From assembly GCA_963807735.1 (NCBI GenBank), contig CAWEDI010000016.1, forward strand, positions 1-64,000: a DNA stretch of 64,000 bases, read 5' to 3'. A program made the translations under genes and the position numbers. Shown here piece by piece: positions 1-8,395 of this stretch. This DNA comes from Roseiarcus sp963807735. Lineage in GTDB: Bacteria; Pseudomonadota; Alphaproteobacteria; Rhizobiales; Beijerinckiaceae. How positions within the stretch are numbered: position 1 is the first letter of the stretch; the number at the start of each line of letters is the position of its first letter. Below the pieces are notes generated by a model. It was not told the origin of the DNA. It ran no database searches and saw only the letters and a list, made by a program, of their open reading frames with translations.

Positions 1-747
1 CTGAAGGAGTGGCTGTGGGGTCGTCAACTCGCGGACGTGCTTCGCGCCTACCCAGGCGAACATTCCGTGGAGGAGTTCGCCGCGACGCTGAAAGCTCTGC
101 AACCACGCTCCTATTCGATCTCGTCGAGCCCCAAGGCGCATCCCGATCAAATTCATCTGACCGTGTCGGCTGTGCGCTGGCGGAATGACGGTCGCGAGCG
201 GCGGGGCGTATCCTCCAGCTTTCTCGCGGATCGCGCCCTTGGGGCCGAGGTCGGCGTGTTCGTCCAACGCTCGGCCACGTTCAAGCCCCCGACCAACCCC
301 GAAACCGCGATGATCATGGTTGGACCGGGCACTGGCGTGGCGCCCTTTCGCGCGTTCCTCCAGGATCGGGCGACGACGGGCGCGCGAGGGAAGAATTGGT
401 TGTTCTTCGGCGACCAGCATGTGGCCAGCGACTTCTATTATCGCGATGAGCTCGAAGGTCTCAAACACAAGGGAGTCCTTACGAAGCTCGACCTCGCGTT
501 TTCTCGCGATCAGGACGAACGAATCTATGTCCAGGACCGGATGACGCAGAACGGTCGGGATCTCTTTGCGTGGCTCGAAGAGGGCGCACATTTTTACGTC
601 TGCGGCGACGCGAGCCGCATGGCCAAAGACGTTGAGGCCGCCTTGCGAGCTATCATTGAGCAACATGGCGGTTTGTCCAGCGACGCGGCCAAGGCGTACG
701 TCCGCAAGCTCGGCGCCGAAAAGCGTTACGTTCGCGACGTGTATTGA
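1..747 (+). CDS. cysJ: NADPH-dependent flavoprotein reductase, CysJ-like, C-terminal part (5' end outside window)
   Basis: The frame is open from base 1, so this is the last 248 residues of a longer protein. It shows the ferredoxin-NADP reductase module of sulfite reductase flavoprotein / cytochrome P450 reductase type: RSYSISS at about residues 35-41 binds FAD, GPGTGVAPF at about 107 contacts NADPH, YVCGDASRMAKDV near 200 is the C-terminal NADPH motif, and the protein ends in RYVRDVY, the usual CysJ ending. CysJ passes electrons from NADPH through FAD and FMN to the sulfite reductase haemoprotein in sulfate assimilation. The FMN-binding domain must lie upstream, so I cannot exclude a P450-type or other diflavin reductase. 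No partner gene follows; the next 580 bases are empty. Confidence 0.8.
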   Translation: MKEWLWGRQLADVLRAYPGEHSVEEFAATLKALQPRSYSISSSPKAHPDQIHLTVSAVRWRNDGRERRGVSSSFLADRALGAEVGVFVQRSATFKPPTNPETAMIMVGPGTGVAPFRAFLQDRATTGARGKNWLFFGDQHVASDFYYRDELEGLKHKGVLTKLDLAFSRDQDERIYVQDRMTQNGRDLFAWLEEGAHFYVCGDASRMAKDVEAALRAIIEQHGGLSSDAAKAYVRKLGAEKRYVRDVY

Positions 748-1326
748 AAGCCTCCCCTCGGTCGGCTCTGAACTTCCCGCGCGAGCTCGGCGATTGTGCA
801 GTATGGCCGGGGTCCTCGGCTGGACTCGAGCGAAGTTCTGAGACTGAAAGGAGCGAACGGCCGAACGGACAACGCGCCGCATCGTTTGGTGCGGCAGAGA
901 CAGCGCCACCCTAGCCCGAACGTCCGCTTTCGCGATCGTTTGATATACTCGCCGCCAGCGTCTTCTTGCTCATGCGACGCATCGCGCGGCAGCCGCCAGC
1001 CCAATGATTCCTAGAATCAAACGGGCTCTCAAATCTCGCGCCCCTCGCGCGCGAGCAGCTAGGAAAAACAGAATAATTTCGTTTTTACAGACGCTGCACC
1101 CGCTAGGGCCTCGATCCGACCCAAATATTGGGCAGTAAATTAGTGAGGAAATATAGTTTTGGCTTCACAAGGCTAACGCTGCGGCAGCCAAAGCGCGCCA
1201 ACCATTGGGGTAATTACTGTGATTTTATTCTTTGGCACAAGAAAACGTTAATTTTAGCGTGCGACGCTCTTCCGATCCCAGCGATCACGCCCCTAGCCCA
1301 GGCGTACGAAGGGCCAGAGTAAAGCC
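748..1326. other. Non-coding stretch of about 580 bases
   Basis: Short open frames here have no coding character and no recognisable product. Bases 1060-1260 are clearly more AT-rich than the surroundings and probably hold the promoter of the GAF-GGDEF gene, but I see no convincing -35/-10 pair or operator. Confidence 0.5.
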
Positions 1327-2340
1327 ATGAGCATTAAAGACGAGGAACTCCGGTCCGACGCGCTTCGCCGGTACGAAATCCTGAACACGCCGCCGGAGCC
1401 GAATTTCGACCGCATCACCAGGATTGCGTCCTCAGTGCTGGGCCGTCCCGTCTGCACGCTTGCGCTAGCGGACCGGGATCGGTTCTGGTTCAAGTCGAAG
1501 CAAGGGGTTGACGCGACCGAAATGCCTCGGCAAATGGCGTTCTGCGAAGAAACGATCCGCGGACGTAGCGTGTTCGTGGTGCCCGACGCGATTGCTGATC
1601 GCCGGTTCGTCGACGCGCCGGTTGTAAAGGGCGCCCCATATATTCGTTTCTACGCGGGTGCTCCACTCGTTACGCCGGCCGGCGTCGCGATTGGCTCGCT
1701 TTGCGTGCTCGATGTCAAGCCGGAAGCGAACTTCTCGGAGGAAAGCCGACGCATTTTGACCGATTTAGCATCGACAACGGTCGAGTTATTCGAAGCCAAG
1801 GCGCGCCAGATCGAGCTTCTGAAATGCACCAACGAGATTGCCCAACTTGCGCGCCACGACTCTTTGACCGGGCTGCCCAACAGGAGACGACTCGCTGAAA
1901 TCTATAACGAGATGACGCGCGAGCAGCGTGACAACAACATCGCTCTTCTGTATTTGGATCTCGACGGCTTCAAAGCAGTGAACGATACCCATGGCCATGG
2001 TCAAGGCGACATGGTTCTCCGGGAGATTGCTACCCGTATCCAAGCCTGCCTGCCAACGCACGGGCGCGTCGCGCGCCTAGGCGGAGACGAGTTCGCTGTG
2101 TTGTTGCCCTCAACAACGAACGATTTGGCGACAGAAGCGTCAGTCCTTGCCAGCCAACTCATGACCCGGATCGAACACCCTTATATGAATGGCAATACAC
2201 GCGTTGATATCGGCTGCAGTATCGGCATCGCGCTCAGCAATAAGGGGCTAGAACTCGACAACCTTCTTGGCAGAGCGGACGAGCTCATGTATCAGGCGAA
2301 AAACACGGGGCGGGCTCGTTATGTCCTCGAAGCCGCCTGA
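1327..2340 (+). CDS. GAF domain diguanylate cyclase (GGDEF protein)
   Basis: The 337-residue soluble protein has an N-terminal GAF sensor domain (about residues 20-165, of the type containing FCEETIRG and FYAGAPLVTPAGVAIGSLCVLD) followed by a GGDEF domain (about 175-335). The active-site motif GGDEF is intact at residues 252-256, so it should make cyclic di-GMP from two GTP. The RxxD inhibitory site expected five residues before GGDEF is absent (the sequence there is RVARL), so product feedback through the I-site is unlikely. There is no EAL domain and no membrane segment. It is monocistronic; the signal sensed by the GAF domain is unknown. The ATG start follows a purine-rich stretch. Confidence 0.9.
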   Translation: MSIKDEELRSDALRRYEILNTPPEPNFDRITRIASSVLGRPVCTLALADRDRFWFKSKQGVDATEMPRQMAFCEETIRGRSVFVVPDAIADRRFVDAPVVKGAPYIRFYAGAPLVTPAGVAIGSLCVLDVKPEANFSEESRRILTDLASTTVELFEAKARQIELLKCTNEIAQLARHDSLTGLPNRRRLAEIYNEMTREQRDNNIALLYLDLDGFKAVNDTHGHGQGDMVLREIATRIQACLPTHGRVARLGGDEFAVLLPSTTNDLATEASVLASQLMTRIEHPYMNGNTRVDIGCSIGIALSNKGLELDNLLGRADELMYQAKNTGRARYVLEAA

Positions 2341-2624
2341 CTGATACAAGTGGCAACGATGGAAGCGATCCAGTCGGCGCGCATCGCGCGTGAACGTCGG
2401 CTTCCGCGATCGGCCGAACAGCCGTCCTAAGCCCTTAGTGGATCGAATCCGGTCAAAAAACGGTTCTAGTCCGAAGTGCCGAGCGCTCGGCGGCCGTTGC
2501 GCACCACCATGCTGCGTCCGTCCGCCTTCGTGGCTGTTCGCTCCGACGCGCAGTCCAATTTGTGGACAAGTTTGTGGGGCCAGCAGAAGAATTATTAAAG
2601 ACTGCCTTTGATATCAACGGGGTT

Positions 2625-2714
2625 TGGCGGAAGCGGTGAGATTCGAACTCACGGTGGAGTTACCCCCACGGCGGTTTTCAAGACCGCTGCCTTAAACCGC
2701 TCGGCCACGCTTCC
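2625..2714 (-). tRNA. tRNA-Ser (anticodon UGA)
   Basis: On the minus strand a 90-nt class II tRNA folds with acceptor stem GGAAGCG/CGCTTCC, anticodon loop CTTGAAA (anticodon TGA), a long variable arm, the T loop TTCGAAT, and an encoded 3' CCA. It reads serine codon UCA. Confidence 0.95.
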
Positions 2715-2839
2715 CGTCGCCGCTTCTTGCAGTTCGCCCCTTGCCTGTCCAGCGCGGCCAGGTCGCGGCGCCCGGTTTTCGCTGTTCCGACAGGCTTGCG
2801 TGGCGGTTCAGCCTCGTCTATGGGGGTCGCCGCTGTCCC

Positions 2840-2913
2840 TGGGGGATAGTTCAACGGTAGAACTGCGGACTCTGACTCCGTCAATCTTGGTTCGAATCCA
2901 GGTCCCCCAGCCA
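2840..2913 (+). tRNA. tRNA-Gln (anticodon CUG)
   Basis: A 74-nt tRNA with acceptor TGGGGGA/TCCCCCA, anticodon loop CTCTGAC (anticodon CTG), T loop TTCGAAT and encoded CCA. It diverges from the neighbouring tRNA-Ser gene. The 3' end is followed at once by decayed reading frames, the usual position of integrated elements, though no integrase or repeat of the tRNA end is seen. Confidence 0.95.
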
Positions 2914-2938
2914 GCCTTTCCCAAGAGTTATAAGAAGA

Positions 2939-3445
2939 GACCTCGCCAAAGCCCGGAAGCGCGCCGACGAGGCGGACGCCGACGCGCGCGTCGGCGCCGT
3001 CCTTGCGGCGCATGGCTCGGTCAAGTTGAGCGGGGACGACGGCAAAGGCGAAGCCATCCTGCTCGCCGCGCGGTCAACCGATATCGCCGAGCACCTGGCT
3101 ACGGCGCTCCGACCAATCATCGCCGGCAAAAAGGTGGCGCTGATACAAGGGGCGGATAGCGCGTCCTTCTCCAACCATTTCCAATTCGCCTTGCAATTGC
3201 GCGCCCTGAGCGCCGGACTCCTCGAACCCGGCGCGCTCGGCCCCGCCGACGACAAGGGCGTCTCGGCCTTCGCCAAAATCATGCGCGAGGAGCGCGGCCT
3301 ACGATGTGGTGACGGACAACGACGGTCTAGCGCTGTTTGTTGATGTCCGGGCGACGCGAATGCACGGGGCGAGGTTGACGCCTCGGGCGTCGTCCCGGCG
3401 CCCAGCGACTATGTGCGCGTTGAGAAGGTTGCGGACCTGAATTAG
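2939..3445 (+). pseudogene. Decayed reading frame of unknown function next to tRNA-Gln
   Basis: A protein-like translation runs from about 2939 (DLAKARKRADEADADARVG) with no convincing start codon. It continues through GKKVALIQGADSASFSNHF and FAKIMREERG to about 3298. There it shifts frame to AYDVVTDNDGLALFVDVRA, and near 3380 it shifts again to GVVPAPSDYVRVEKVADLN with a stop at 3443-3445. Three frames that each look coding, in sequence, point to a gene broken by at least two indels and lacking its 5' end. I do not recognise the family. Its place directly after a tRNA suggests the remains of an integrated element. Confidence 0.4.
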
Positions 3446-3649
3446 CGCCGACGCGGTTTCAATCCACTTTCTCGACGGCGACCCGGCGCTGCGCGAGCCC
3501 GTCAAGATCGGTGGCTCTGGCGTGGAGCCAAGTCGTCAAACGGGCCTGCGATTTCGTCGACGCCGGGCCCGCGAACGTGCATATTATTCAGTCCGACCTA
3601 GCGGCTATCGGCGCTGTCTCGCGCCATTCGCCCCGGAGTTAGATTGAGG
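3446..3649 (+). pseudogene. Decayed fragment, possibly the N-terminus of a metallopeptidase
   Basis: Two successive frames read IHFLDGDPALREPVKIGGSG and then a segment with VVKRACDFVDAGPANVHII and AAIGAVSRHSPRS before a stop near 3648. The pattern FLDGDPALR...V...A...ANI resembles the start of secreted M12-like metallopeptidases, which carry a short 'hydrophobic-FLDG-x-P' strand before the catalytic domain. No zinc motif HExxH is present because the fragment ends first. The assignment is a weak inference; the fragment is certainly broken. Confidence 0.25.
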
Positions 3650-3661
3650 AAAGGAAGTCGG

Positions 3662-3883
3662 ATGCCCGAAGATGAGAATAATGCGCCGGCGGGAACAGGC
3701 GCGCCCTCGCGCGCCGACGATGCGCCGTTGTACTATGTCGAGCGTTGCGCGGAGGGCCCCAACAGCTGGCGCGTCATGGGGCCAAACGGGGCAATCGGCG
3801 CTTACCGCAACGAAAGCGAGGCGCAGGCCAAGGCCGATCAATTGAATGAAGAGGTCGCCGAGGAACAGGAGGACGACTTTTAG
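3662..3883 (+). CDS. Small acidic protein of unknown function (73 aa)
   Basis: The chosen ATG at 3662 has a GAGGAAAGG ribosome binding site a few bases upstream; an in-frame TTG at 3644 lies inside that site and is unlikely. The protein has a disordered start, a short core with YYVERCAEGPNSWRVMGPNG and YRNESEAQAKADQLNE, and a very acidic tail ending EEQEDDF. The core looks like a small beta-beta-alpha unit that repeats the theme 'read out one value, then residue counters'. No catalytic motif is visible. It is followed by mutL on the same strand after 160 bases. Confidence 0.6.
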   Translation: MPEDENNAPAGTGAPSRADDAPLYYVERCAEGPNSWRVMGPNGAIGAYRNESEAQAKADQLNEEVAEEQEDDF

Positions 3884-4045
3884 TCGGGCGTCGAATTCAT
3901 CGCCAGGTTGGCTTGCCCGGGGGAACAGGGGTAACATTTCGGAGCGCCCGGCGACCGTTGGCGGTCGCGGCGCGCGGCGCATCGTCAACATCCTGCTCTA
4001 CCGCCGACATGGCCCCGCGGCGCCGAATCGGGTAACTCCCGCCGC

Positions 4046-5812
4046 ATGACCGTCCGCCGCCTCGACCCGCTGCTGATCGATCGCATCGCCGCCGGCGAGG
4101 TGATCGAGCGGCCCGCCGCCGCGGTGAAGGAGCTCGTCGAGAACGCGCTCGACGCCGGCGCCCATCGCATTGACGTCGCCATCGCGGCGGGCGGGCGCGA
4201 CCTCATCCGGGTCTCCGACGACGGCTCGGGCATGGACGCCGCCGATCTCGCGCTGTCGGTGGAGCGCCACGCCACCTCGAAGCTGCCCGACGGCGATCTG
4301 TCGGCAATCCGCTCGCTCGGCTTCCGCGGCGAAGCGCTGCCGTCGATCGCCTCGGTGTCGCGGCTCGAAATCCGCACCCGGCCGAGGGGCGGCGCGGAGG
4401 CGTTCGCGCTGACGGTCGACGACGGCGCGGCCGGAGAGATCACGCCGGCGGCGCATCCCGCGGGCACGCGCATCGAGGCGCGCGACCTGTTCGCCGCGAC
4501 GCCGGCCCGGCTGAAATTCCTGAAGACCGACCGCGCCGAGGCGCAAGCCTGTCACGACGCCGTGGCGCGGTTGGCGCTCGGGCGTCCCGACGTCCGGTTT
4601 CAGTTCACCACCGACATCGGCTCGGGCTTCGATTGGCCGGCCGGGACGCTGAGCGAGCGGTTGCGGCAGGCGCTCGGGGCCGAGTTCGTCGACAGCGCGC
4701 TCGCGCTCGACGAAACGCGCGAGGGGGTCGGGATCACCGGCTTCGTCGCCGTGCCCACTTTCAACAAGGCGAACGCGCAGGGCCAGTACGCGTTCGTCAA
4801 CGGCCGGGCGGTGCGCGACAAGCTGATCTCCGGGGCGCTGCGCGGCGCCTATCTCGATTACCTCCCGCGCGAGCGGCATGGCGTCGCGGCGCTGTTCCTC
4901 GCCCTCGATCCGCGCGAGGTCGACGTCAATGTACACCCCGCGAAAGCCGAAGTGCGGTTCCGCGACTCAGCCCTGGTGCGCGGGCTCATCGTCGGCGCGG
5001 TCCGGCGGGCGCTGGAGACGGCGCTGACGCGCGCCGCGGCGCCCGGCGCGGCGCAGGCGTTGGCAGCGATGCGCGCGCCGGCCTGGACCCCGCGACCGAC
5101 ACGCCCGCTCGGCTGGGACTGGCGCGCCTCGCCGGCCGCGCCGGGGTTTGCGGAGCCCGCGCAGGCGGGATTCTCCGCCTTCGCGGCCCCCTCCACGCGC
5201 GCGCCGCCTGAGCCGGCGGCGGCGGAGATCGAGGCCCCGCTCGGCGCGGCGCGCGCGCAATTGCACGGCAACTACATCTTTGCGCAGACCCGCGACGGCG
5301 TCGTCATCGTCGACCAGCACGCCGCGCATGAGCGCATCGTCTATGAGCGGTTGAAACGGCAGCGCGACGAGGCCGGCGTCGAGCGACAGATGCTGCTCGC
5401 GCCGCTGGTGGTCGATCTCGATCCCGCATCGGCGGCGGCGCTGGTCGACGCGGCGGAGACCTTGGCGCGGCTGGGACTCATCGTCGAAGCCTTCGGCCCC
5501 GGCGCGGTGCTGATCCGCGAGACGCCGACCCTGCTGGCCGGCGCCGATTTCGTCGCGCTGACGCGCGATCTTGCCGACGCGCTGCGCGCCGACGACGGAA
5601 CGGAGGCGCTGGAGCGGCGGCTCGATCATCGGCTGGCGACGATCGCCTGCCACCATTCGGTGCGCGCCGGCCGTTCTCTCAAGGCCGAGGAGATGAACAG
5701 CCTGTTGCGCGAAATGGAGGCGACGCCGGGCGCCGGCCAATGCAACCACGGCCGCCCGACCTATGTCGAACTGAAGCTCGCCGACATCGAAAAGCTGTTC
5801 GCGCGGCGCTGA
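4046..5812 (+). CDS. mutL: DNA mismatch repair protein MutL
   Basis: The 588-residue protein opens with the GHKL ATPase of MutL: AAGEVIERPAAAVKELVENA (Bergerat motif I), DDGSGM (motif II), ATSKL and GFRGEALPSI (motif III). The central domain is followed by a Pro/Ala-rich linker (about 330-400) and the C-terminal dimerisation domain. The latter has DQHAAHERIVYE at residue 423, which fits the DQHA(X)2E(X)4E metal-binding endonuclease motif, plus ACHHSVRAG and a CNHGRP element where CPHGRP is usual. This MutL should therefore nick DNA itself, as expected in bacteria lacking MutH. No mutS is nearby. It is transcribed towards the LapA-like gene and the two may be co-transcribed. Confidence 0.97.
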   Translation: MTVRRLDPLLIDRIAAGEVIERPAAAVKELVENALDAGAHRIDVAIAAGGRDLIRVSDDGSGMDAADLALSVERHATSKLPDGDLSAIRSLGFRGEALPSIASVSRLEIRTRPRGGAEAFALTVDDGAAGEITPAAHPAGTRIEARDLFAATPARLKFLKTDRAEAQACHDAVARLALGRPDVRFQFTTDIGSGFDWPAGTLSERLRQALGAEFVDSALALDETREGVGITGFVAVPTFNKANAQGQYAFVNGRAVRDKLISGALRGAYLDYLPRERHGVAALFLALDPREVDVNVHPAKAEVRFRDSALVRGLIVGAVRRALETALTRAAAPGAAQALAAMRAPAWTPRPTRPLGWDWRASPAAPGFAEPAQAGFSAFAAPSTRAPPEPAAAEIEAPLGAARAQLHGNYIFAQTRDGVVIVDQHAAHERIVYERLKRQRDEAGVERQMLLAPLVVDLDPASAAALVDAAETLARLGLIVEAFGPGAVLIRETPTLLAGADFVALTRDLADALRADDGTEALERRLDHRLATIACHHSVRAGRSLKAEEMNSLLREMEATPGAGQCNHGRPTYVELKLADIEKLFARR

Positions 5813-5868
5813 GCGTTTTGCGTGAGCTCGCGGATTGGGGCATGTTGCGCGCGGGGAGCCCGGGACCG

Positions 5869-6186
5869 ATGCGCTTTCTCAAGTTTCTGCTCATCGCGCC
5901 CTTGGCGGCGCTCCTGCTCATTTTCGCCTATGCGAATCGCGAGCCGGTGACGATCTATTTCGACCCCATCGGCGGCAGCGGCCTCGCCCCGGTCGCGGCG
6001 CCGGCTTATTTGGCGCTGTTGATCGCCGCCGCCGTCGGCGTGATCGCTGGGAGTTTCGCGACCTGGATCGGGCAAGGCGTCTATCGCCGCGCCGCCCGGC
6101 GGGCCGAAGCGGAATCGGCGCGGTTGCGCAATGAGTTGCAGGCGGCGCGGCTCGGCGCGACGCCGCCGCTGGCGCGGCGGGCCTGA
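5869..6186 (+). CDS. LapA domain (DUF1049) inner-membrane protein
   Basis: A 105-residue protein with a first transmembrane segment at about residues 3-22, a short periplasmic stretch (NREPVTIYFDPIGG), a second segment at about 43-66, and a cytoplasmic Arg/Glu-rich helical tail. This is the fold of LapA/DUF1049 proteins, which in E. coli take part in control of lipopolysaccharide assembly. The start at 5869 is preceded by GGGAG; an in-frame ATG at 5842 is possible. In many Rhizobiales a gene of this family follows ihfB; here it sits after mutL and one base before the next gene, so it is coupled to the cyclodeaminase-like gene. Confidence 0.75.
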   Translation: MRFLKFLLIAPLAALLLIFAYANREPVTIYFDPIGGSGLAPVAAPAYLALLIAAAVGVIAGSFATWIGQGVYRRAARRAEAESARLRNELQAARLGATPPLARRA

Positions 6187-6187
6187 G

Positions 6188-7123
6188 ATGCGCTTCGTCG
6201 CCGCCGAGGCCATCGACGCCGCGCTCGATTTTCCGAGCCTGATCGACGCGCTTGACGCAGCGTTTCGCGGCGGCTTCATCGCGCCGGAGCGCCATCATCA
6301 CGTCATCCCGCGCGATGGCTCGCCCGACGCCACGCACCTGCTGATGCCGGCCTGGAGCGGCGAGGTTCTCGGCGTCAAGATCGTCAACGTGTTTCCCGCC
6401 AACGGCGCGCGCGGCCTCTCCGCCGTCCAGGGCGTCTACGTCCTGCAAAGCGGTGTGACCGGCGAAACTCTGGCGGTGATGGACGGGACGCGGCTGACGC
6501 TGTGGCGCACCGCCGCGGCCTCGGCGCTCGCCGCCCGTCGCCTTGCGGCGCCGGGAGCGCGACGGCTTGCCCTCGTCGGCGCCGGCGCGCTGGCGGCGTT
6601 TCTGGCGCGCGCCCACGCCAGCGTTCGGCCGATCTGCGAAATCGTCGTTTGGAACCATCGCCTTGAGGGCGCGCGACGCTTGGCGGCCCAGCTCGCGCGC
6701 GAAGGCTTCGCGGCGACCGCCGAGGCGGACCTGCAAGCGGCTGTCACGGGCGCCGACGTCGTCAGCGCCGCCACGCTGTCGACGACGCCGCTGATCCGCG
6801 GCGAATGGCTGAAGGCCGGCCAGCATGTCGACCTCGTCGGCGCCTTCAACATGACGATGCGCGAGGCCGACGACGCCGCGATGCAACGGGCGCGGGTGTT
6901 CGTCGATACGCCGGCGGCGCTGCATGAGGGCGGCGACGTCGCGCAGGCGATCGCCGGCGGCGCGCTGGCGAAATCCGCCGTCGTCGCCGATCTTGCCGCG
7001 CTCGCCCGCGGCGCGCCGGGGCGCGAGGCGGACGGCGAGATCACGCTGTTCAAGTCGGTCGGCGCCTCGATCGAGGACCTTGCGGCGGCGAGCCTCGTCT
7101 GGGAGCGTCTGCCTGCGGCTTGA
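6188..7123 (+). CDS. Ornithine cyclodeaminase / mu-crystallin family protein
   Basis: The 311-residue cytosolic protein has the family layout: an N-terminal substrate domain (ERHHHVIPRDG, LGVKIVNVFPANGARGL), then a Rossmann domain with LALVGAGALAAFLARAHA near 120-135 for NAD(H), and VSAATLSTTPLI and GQHVDLVGAFN further on. Members include ornithine cyclodeaminase, alanine dehydrogenases of the AlaDH type and ketimine reductases, so the substrate cannot be set by sequence. The start lies one base after the stop of the LapA-like gene. The end overlaps nothing and the next gene starts 100 bases on. Confidence 0.85.
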   Translation: MRFVAAEAIDAALDFPSLIDALDAAFRGGFIAPERHHHVIPRDGSPDATHLLMPAWSGEVLGVKIVNVFPANGARGLSAVQGVYVLQSGVTGETLAVMDGTRLTLWRTAAASALAARRLAAPGARRLALVGAGALAAFLARAHASVRPICEIVVWNHRLEGARRLAAQLAREGFAATAEADLQAAVTGADVVSAATLSTTPLIRGEWLKAGQHVDLVGAFNMTMREADDAAMQRARVFVDTPAALHEGGDVAQAIAGGALAKSAVVADLAALARGAPGREADGEITLFKSVGASIEDLAAASLVWERLPAA

Positions 7124-7223
7124 CGACCGCTTGCTTGCAGGCGCGTCTCAGCTGCCTTACGGAAGCCAAATCCGGGAGGCATCCCGCATACAGTTAAGCT
7201 CCGCTTCCGGGAGAAGAGTCGAA

Positions 7224-8297
7224 ATGGCCAGCACGGACGTTCCCATGCAAGCTTCCCCCAGCCTCGCCGCGCGCGGCGCGAAATGGGCGCTGATGCCGCT
7301 TTATTTCAGCCAGTTGTTCACCGCCGCCAAATCCTTTGAGGCCAACCCGCTGATCGGCAGCGCCAAACTCAACGCTTTGGGCCTGCACAAGACACGCGTC
7401 GCCGTGGCCTACCGGCGCGCTGCGGCCCGCCGCGCCAAGCTCGCCAATCTCGTCTCGGCCGAAGACCGGGCGGCGTTCGAGTGCGACGGGTTTGTGGTCA
7501 AGCGCAATTTCCTGCCCGACGCGGAGTTCGAGCAACTGATCGCTCAGATCAAGGCGCATCGCTGCACGCTTGAGGAAAGGATGTGGGGCGAGACGGTCAA
7601 CCGAAAGATCACCGTCGACGCGACGACGGTCAAGAAGATACCGGCGCTGAAGAAAGTGCTGAATTCGTCGGAGTGGCGAAACCTGATCGACTACGTCGGC
7701 GGCTGCTCGTCGACGCCGATCGTCTACATCCAGACGCTGTTCCGTCGCGGCGGCGCGATCGATCCGCAGACGCGGCTGCATTGCGACACGTTCCATTCGA
7801 CCACCAAGGCGTGGCTGTTTCTCACCGACGTGCGTGAGAACGAGGGCGCTTTCACCTACGTGCCGGGATCGCACAAACTGACGCCGCAGAAACTCGAATG
7901 GCAGCACCGGACGAGCCTGCGAGCCGCGGAGAGCGATGACAAGGAAACCCGCGAAGGCTCGTTCCGCGTCGATCCCTCGGAGCTCAGCGCGCTCGGATTG
8001 CCGCAGCCGGTCCAGCTTGCGGTCCCCGCCAATACGCTTGTTGTCGCCGACACCTCGGGGTTTCACGCGCGCGGGCCAAGCATCGCTGGGGCGCTGCGGG
8101 TGGAGATCTGGGCGCTCGGTCGCCGCCAACCGTTCCTGTCCTGGGGCGGCGTCGAGCCTTGGACCTCGGAAACCCTGGGATCGCTGGTGACGGCCTCGCA
8201 GAAATTGCGCGATCTTCTGAAATTGAAATCGTCGCATTGGAAGTACCGGTCCAATGCGACCGCTTTCGATGTCGAAGGCGCCACCGACGCGCGGTAG
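7224..8297 (+). CDS. Phytanoyl-CoA dioxygenase (PhyH) family protein
   Basis: A 357-residue protein with the Fe(II)/2-oxoglutarate oxygenase signature of the PhyH family: LHCDTFHS supplies the His-x-Asp iron ligands, ENEGAFTYVPGSH is the typical following strand, and DTSGFHARG supplies the distal His. It should hydroxylate a small molecule or a lipid/sugar moiety using oxygen and 2-oxoglutarate. The start at 7224 has GGGAGAAGAG upstream; the open frame reaches much further 5' but without coding character. A glycosyltransferase gene follows 98 bases downstream, so the two may act on one glycan or glycolipid. Confidence 0.8.
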   Translation: MASTDVPMQASPSLAARGAKWALMPLYFSQLFTAAKSFEANPLIGSAKLNALGLHKTRVAVAYRRAAARRAKLANLVSAEDRAAFECDGFVVKRNFLPDAEFEQLIAQIKAHRCTLEERMWGETVNRKITVDATTVKKIPALKKVLNSSEWRNLIDYVGGCSSTPIVYIQTLFRRGGAIDPQTRLHCDTFHSTTKAWLFLTDVRENEGAFTYVPGSHKLTPQKLEWQHRTSLRAAESDDKETREGSFRVDPSELSALGLPQPVQLAVPANTLVVADTSGFHARGPSIAGALRVEIWALGRRQPFLSWGGVEPWTSETLGSLVTASQKLRDLLKLKSSHWKYRSNATAFDVEGATDAR

Positions 8298-8395
8298 CCG
8301 CCGCCGGTTTGCATCGGCAGCCCATAACTGGAAGAAGGCGGCCGTCGGGCCGCGCCGCGAGCCTTGCCCGCGGCGGCGATCCTTCGGTCGGCAGA

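Noticed and set aside
2608..3159. 183-codon open frame over the tRNA genes
   Set aside because: It runs through both tRNAs and decayed sequence; the peptide is a tRNA-derived artefact.
2625..3650. Intact prophage or integrative element at the tRNA pair
   Set aside because: No integrase, structural genes or duplicated tRNA end; only small broken fragments.
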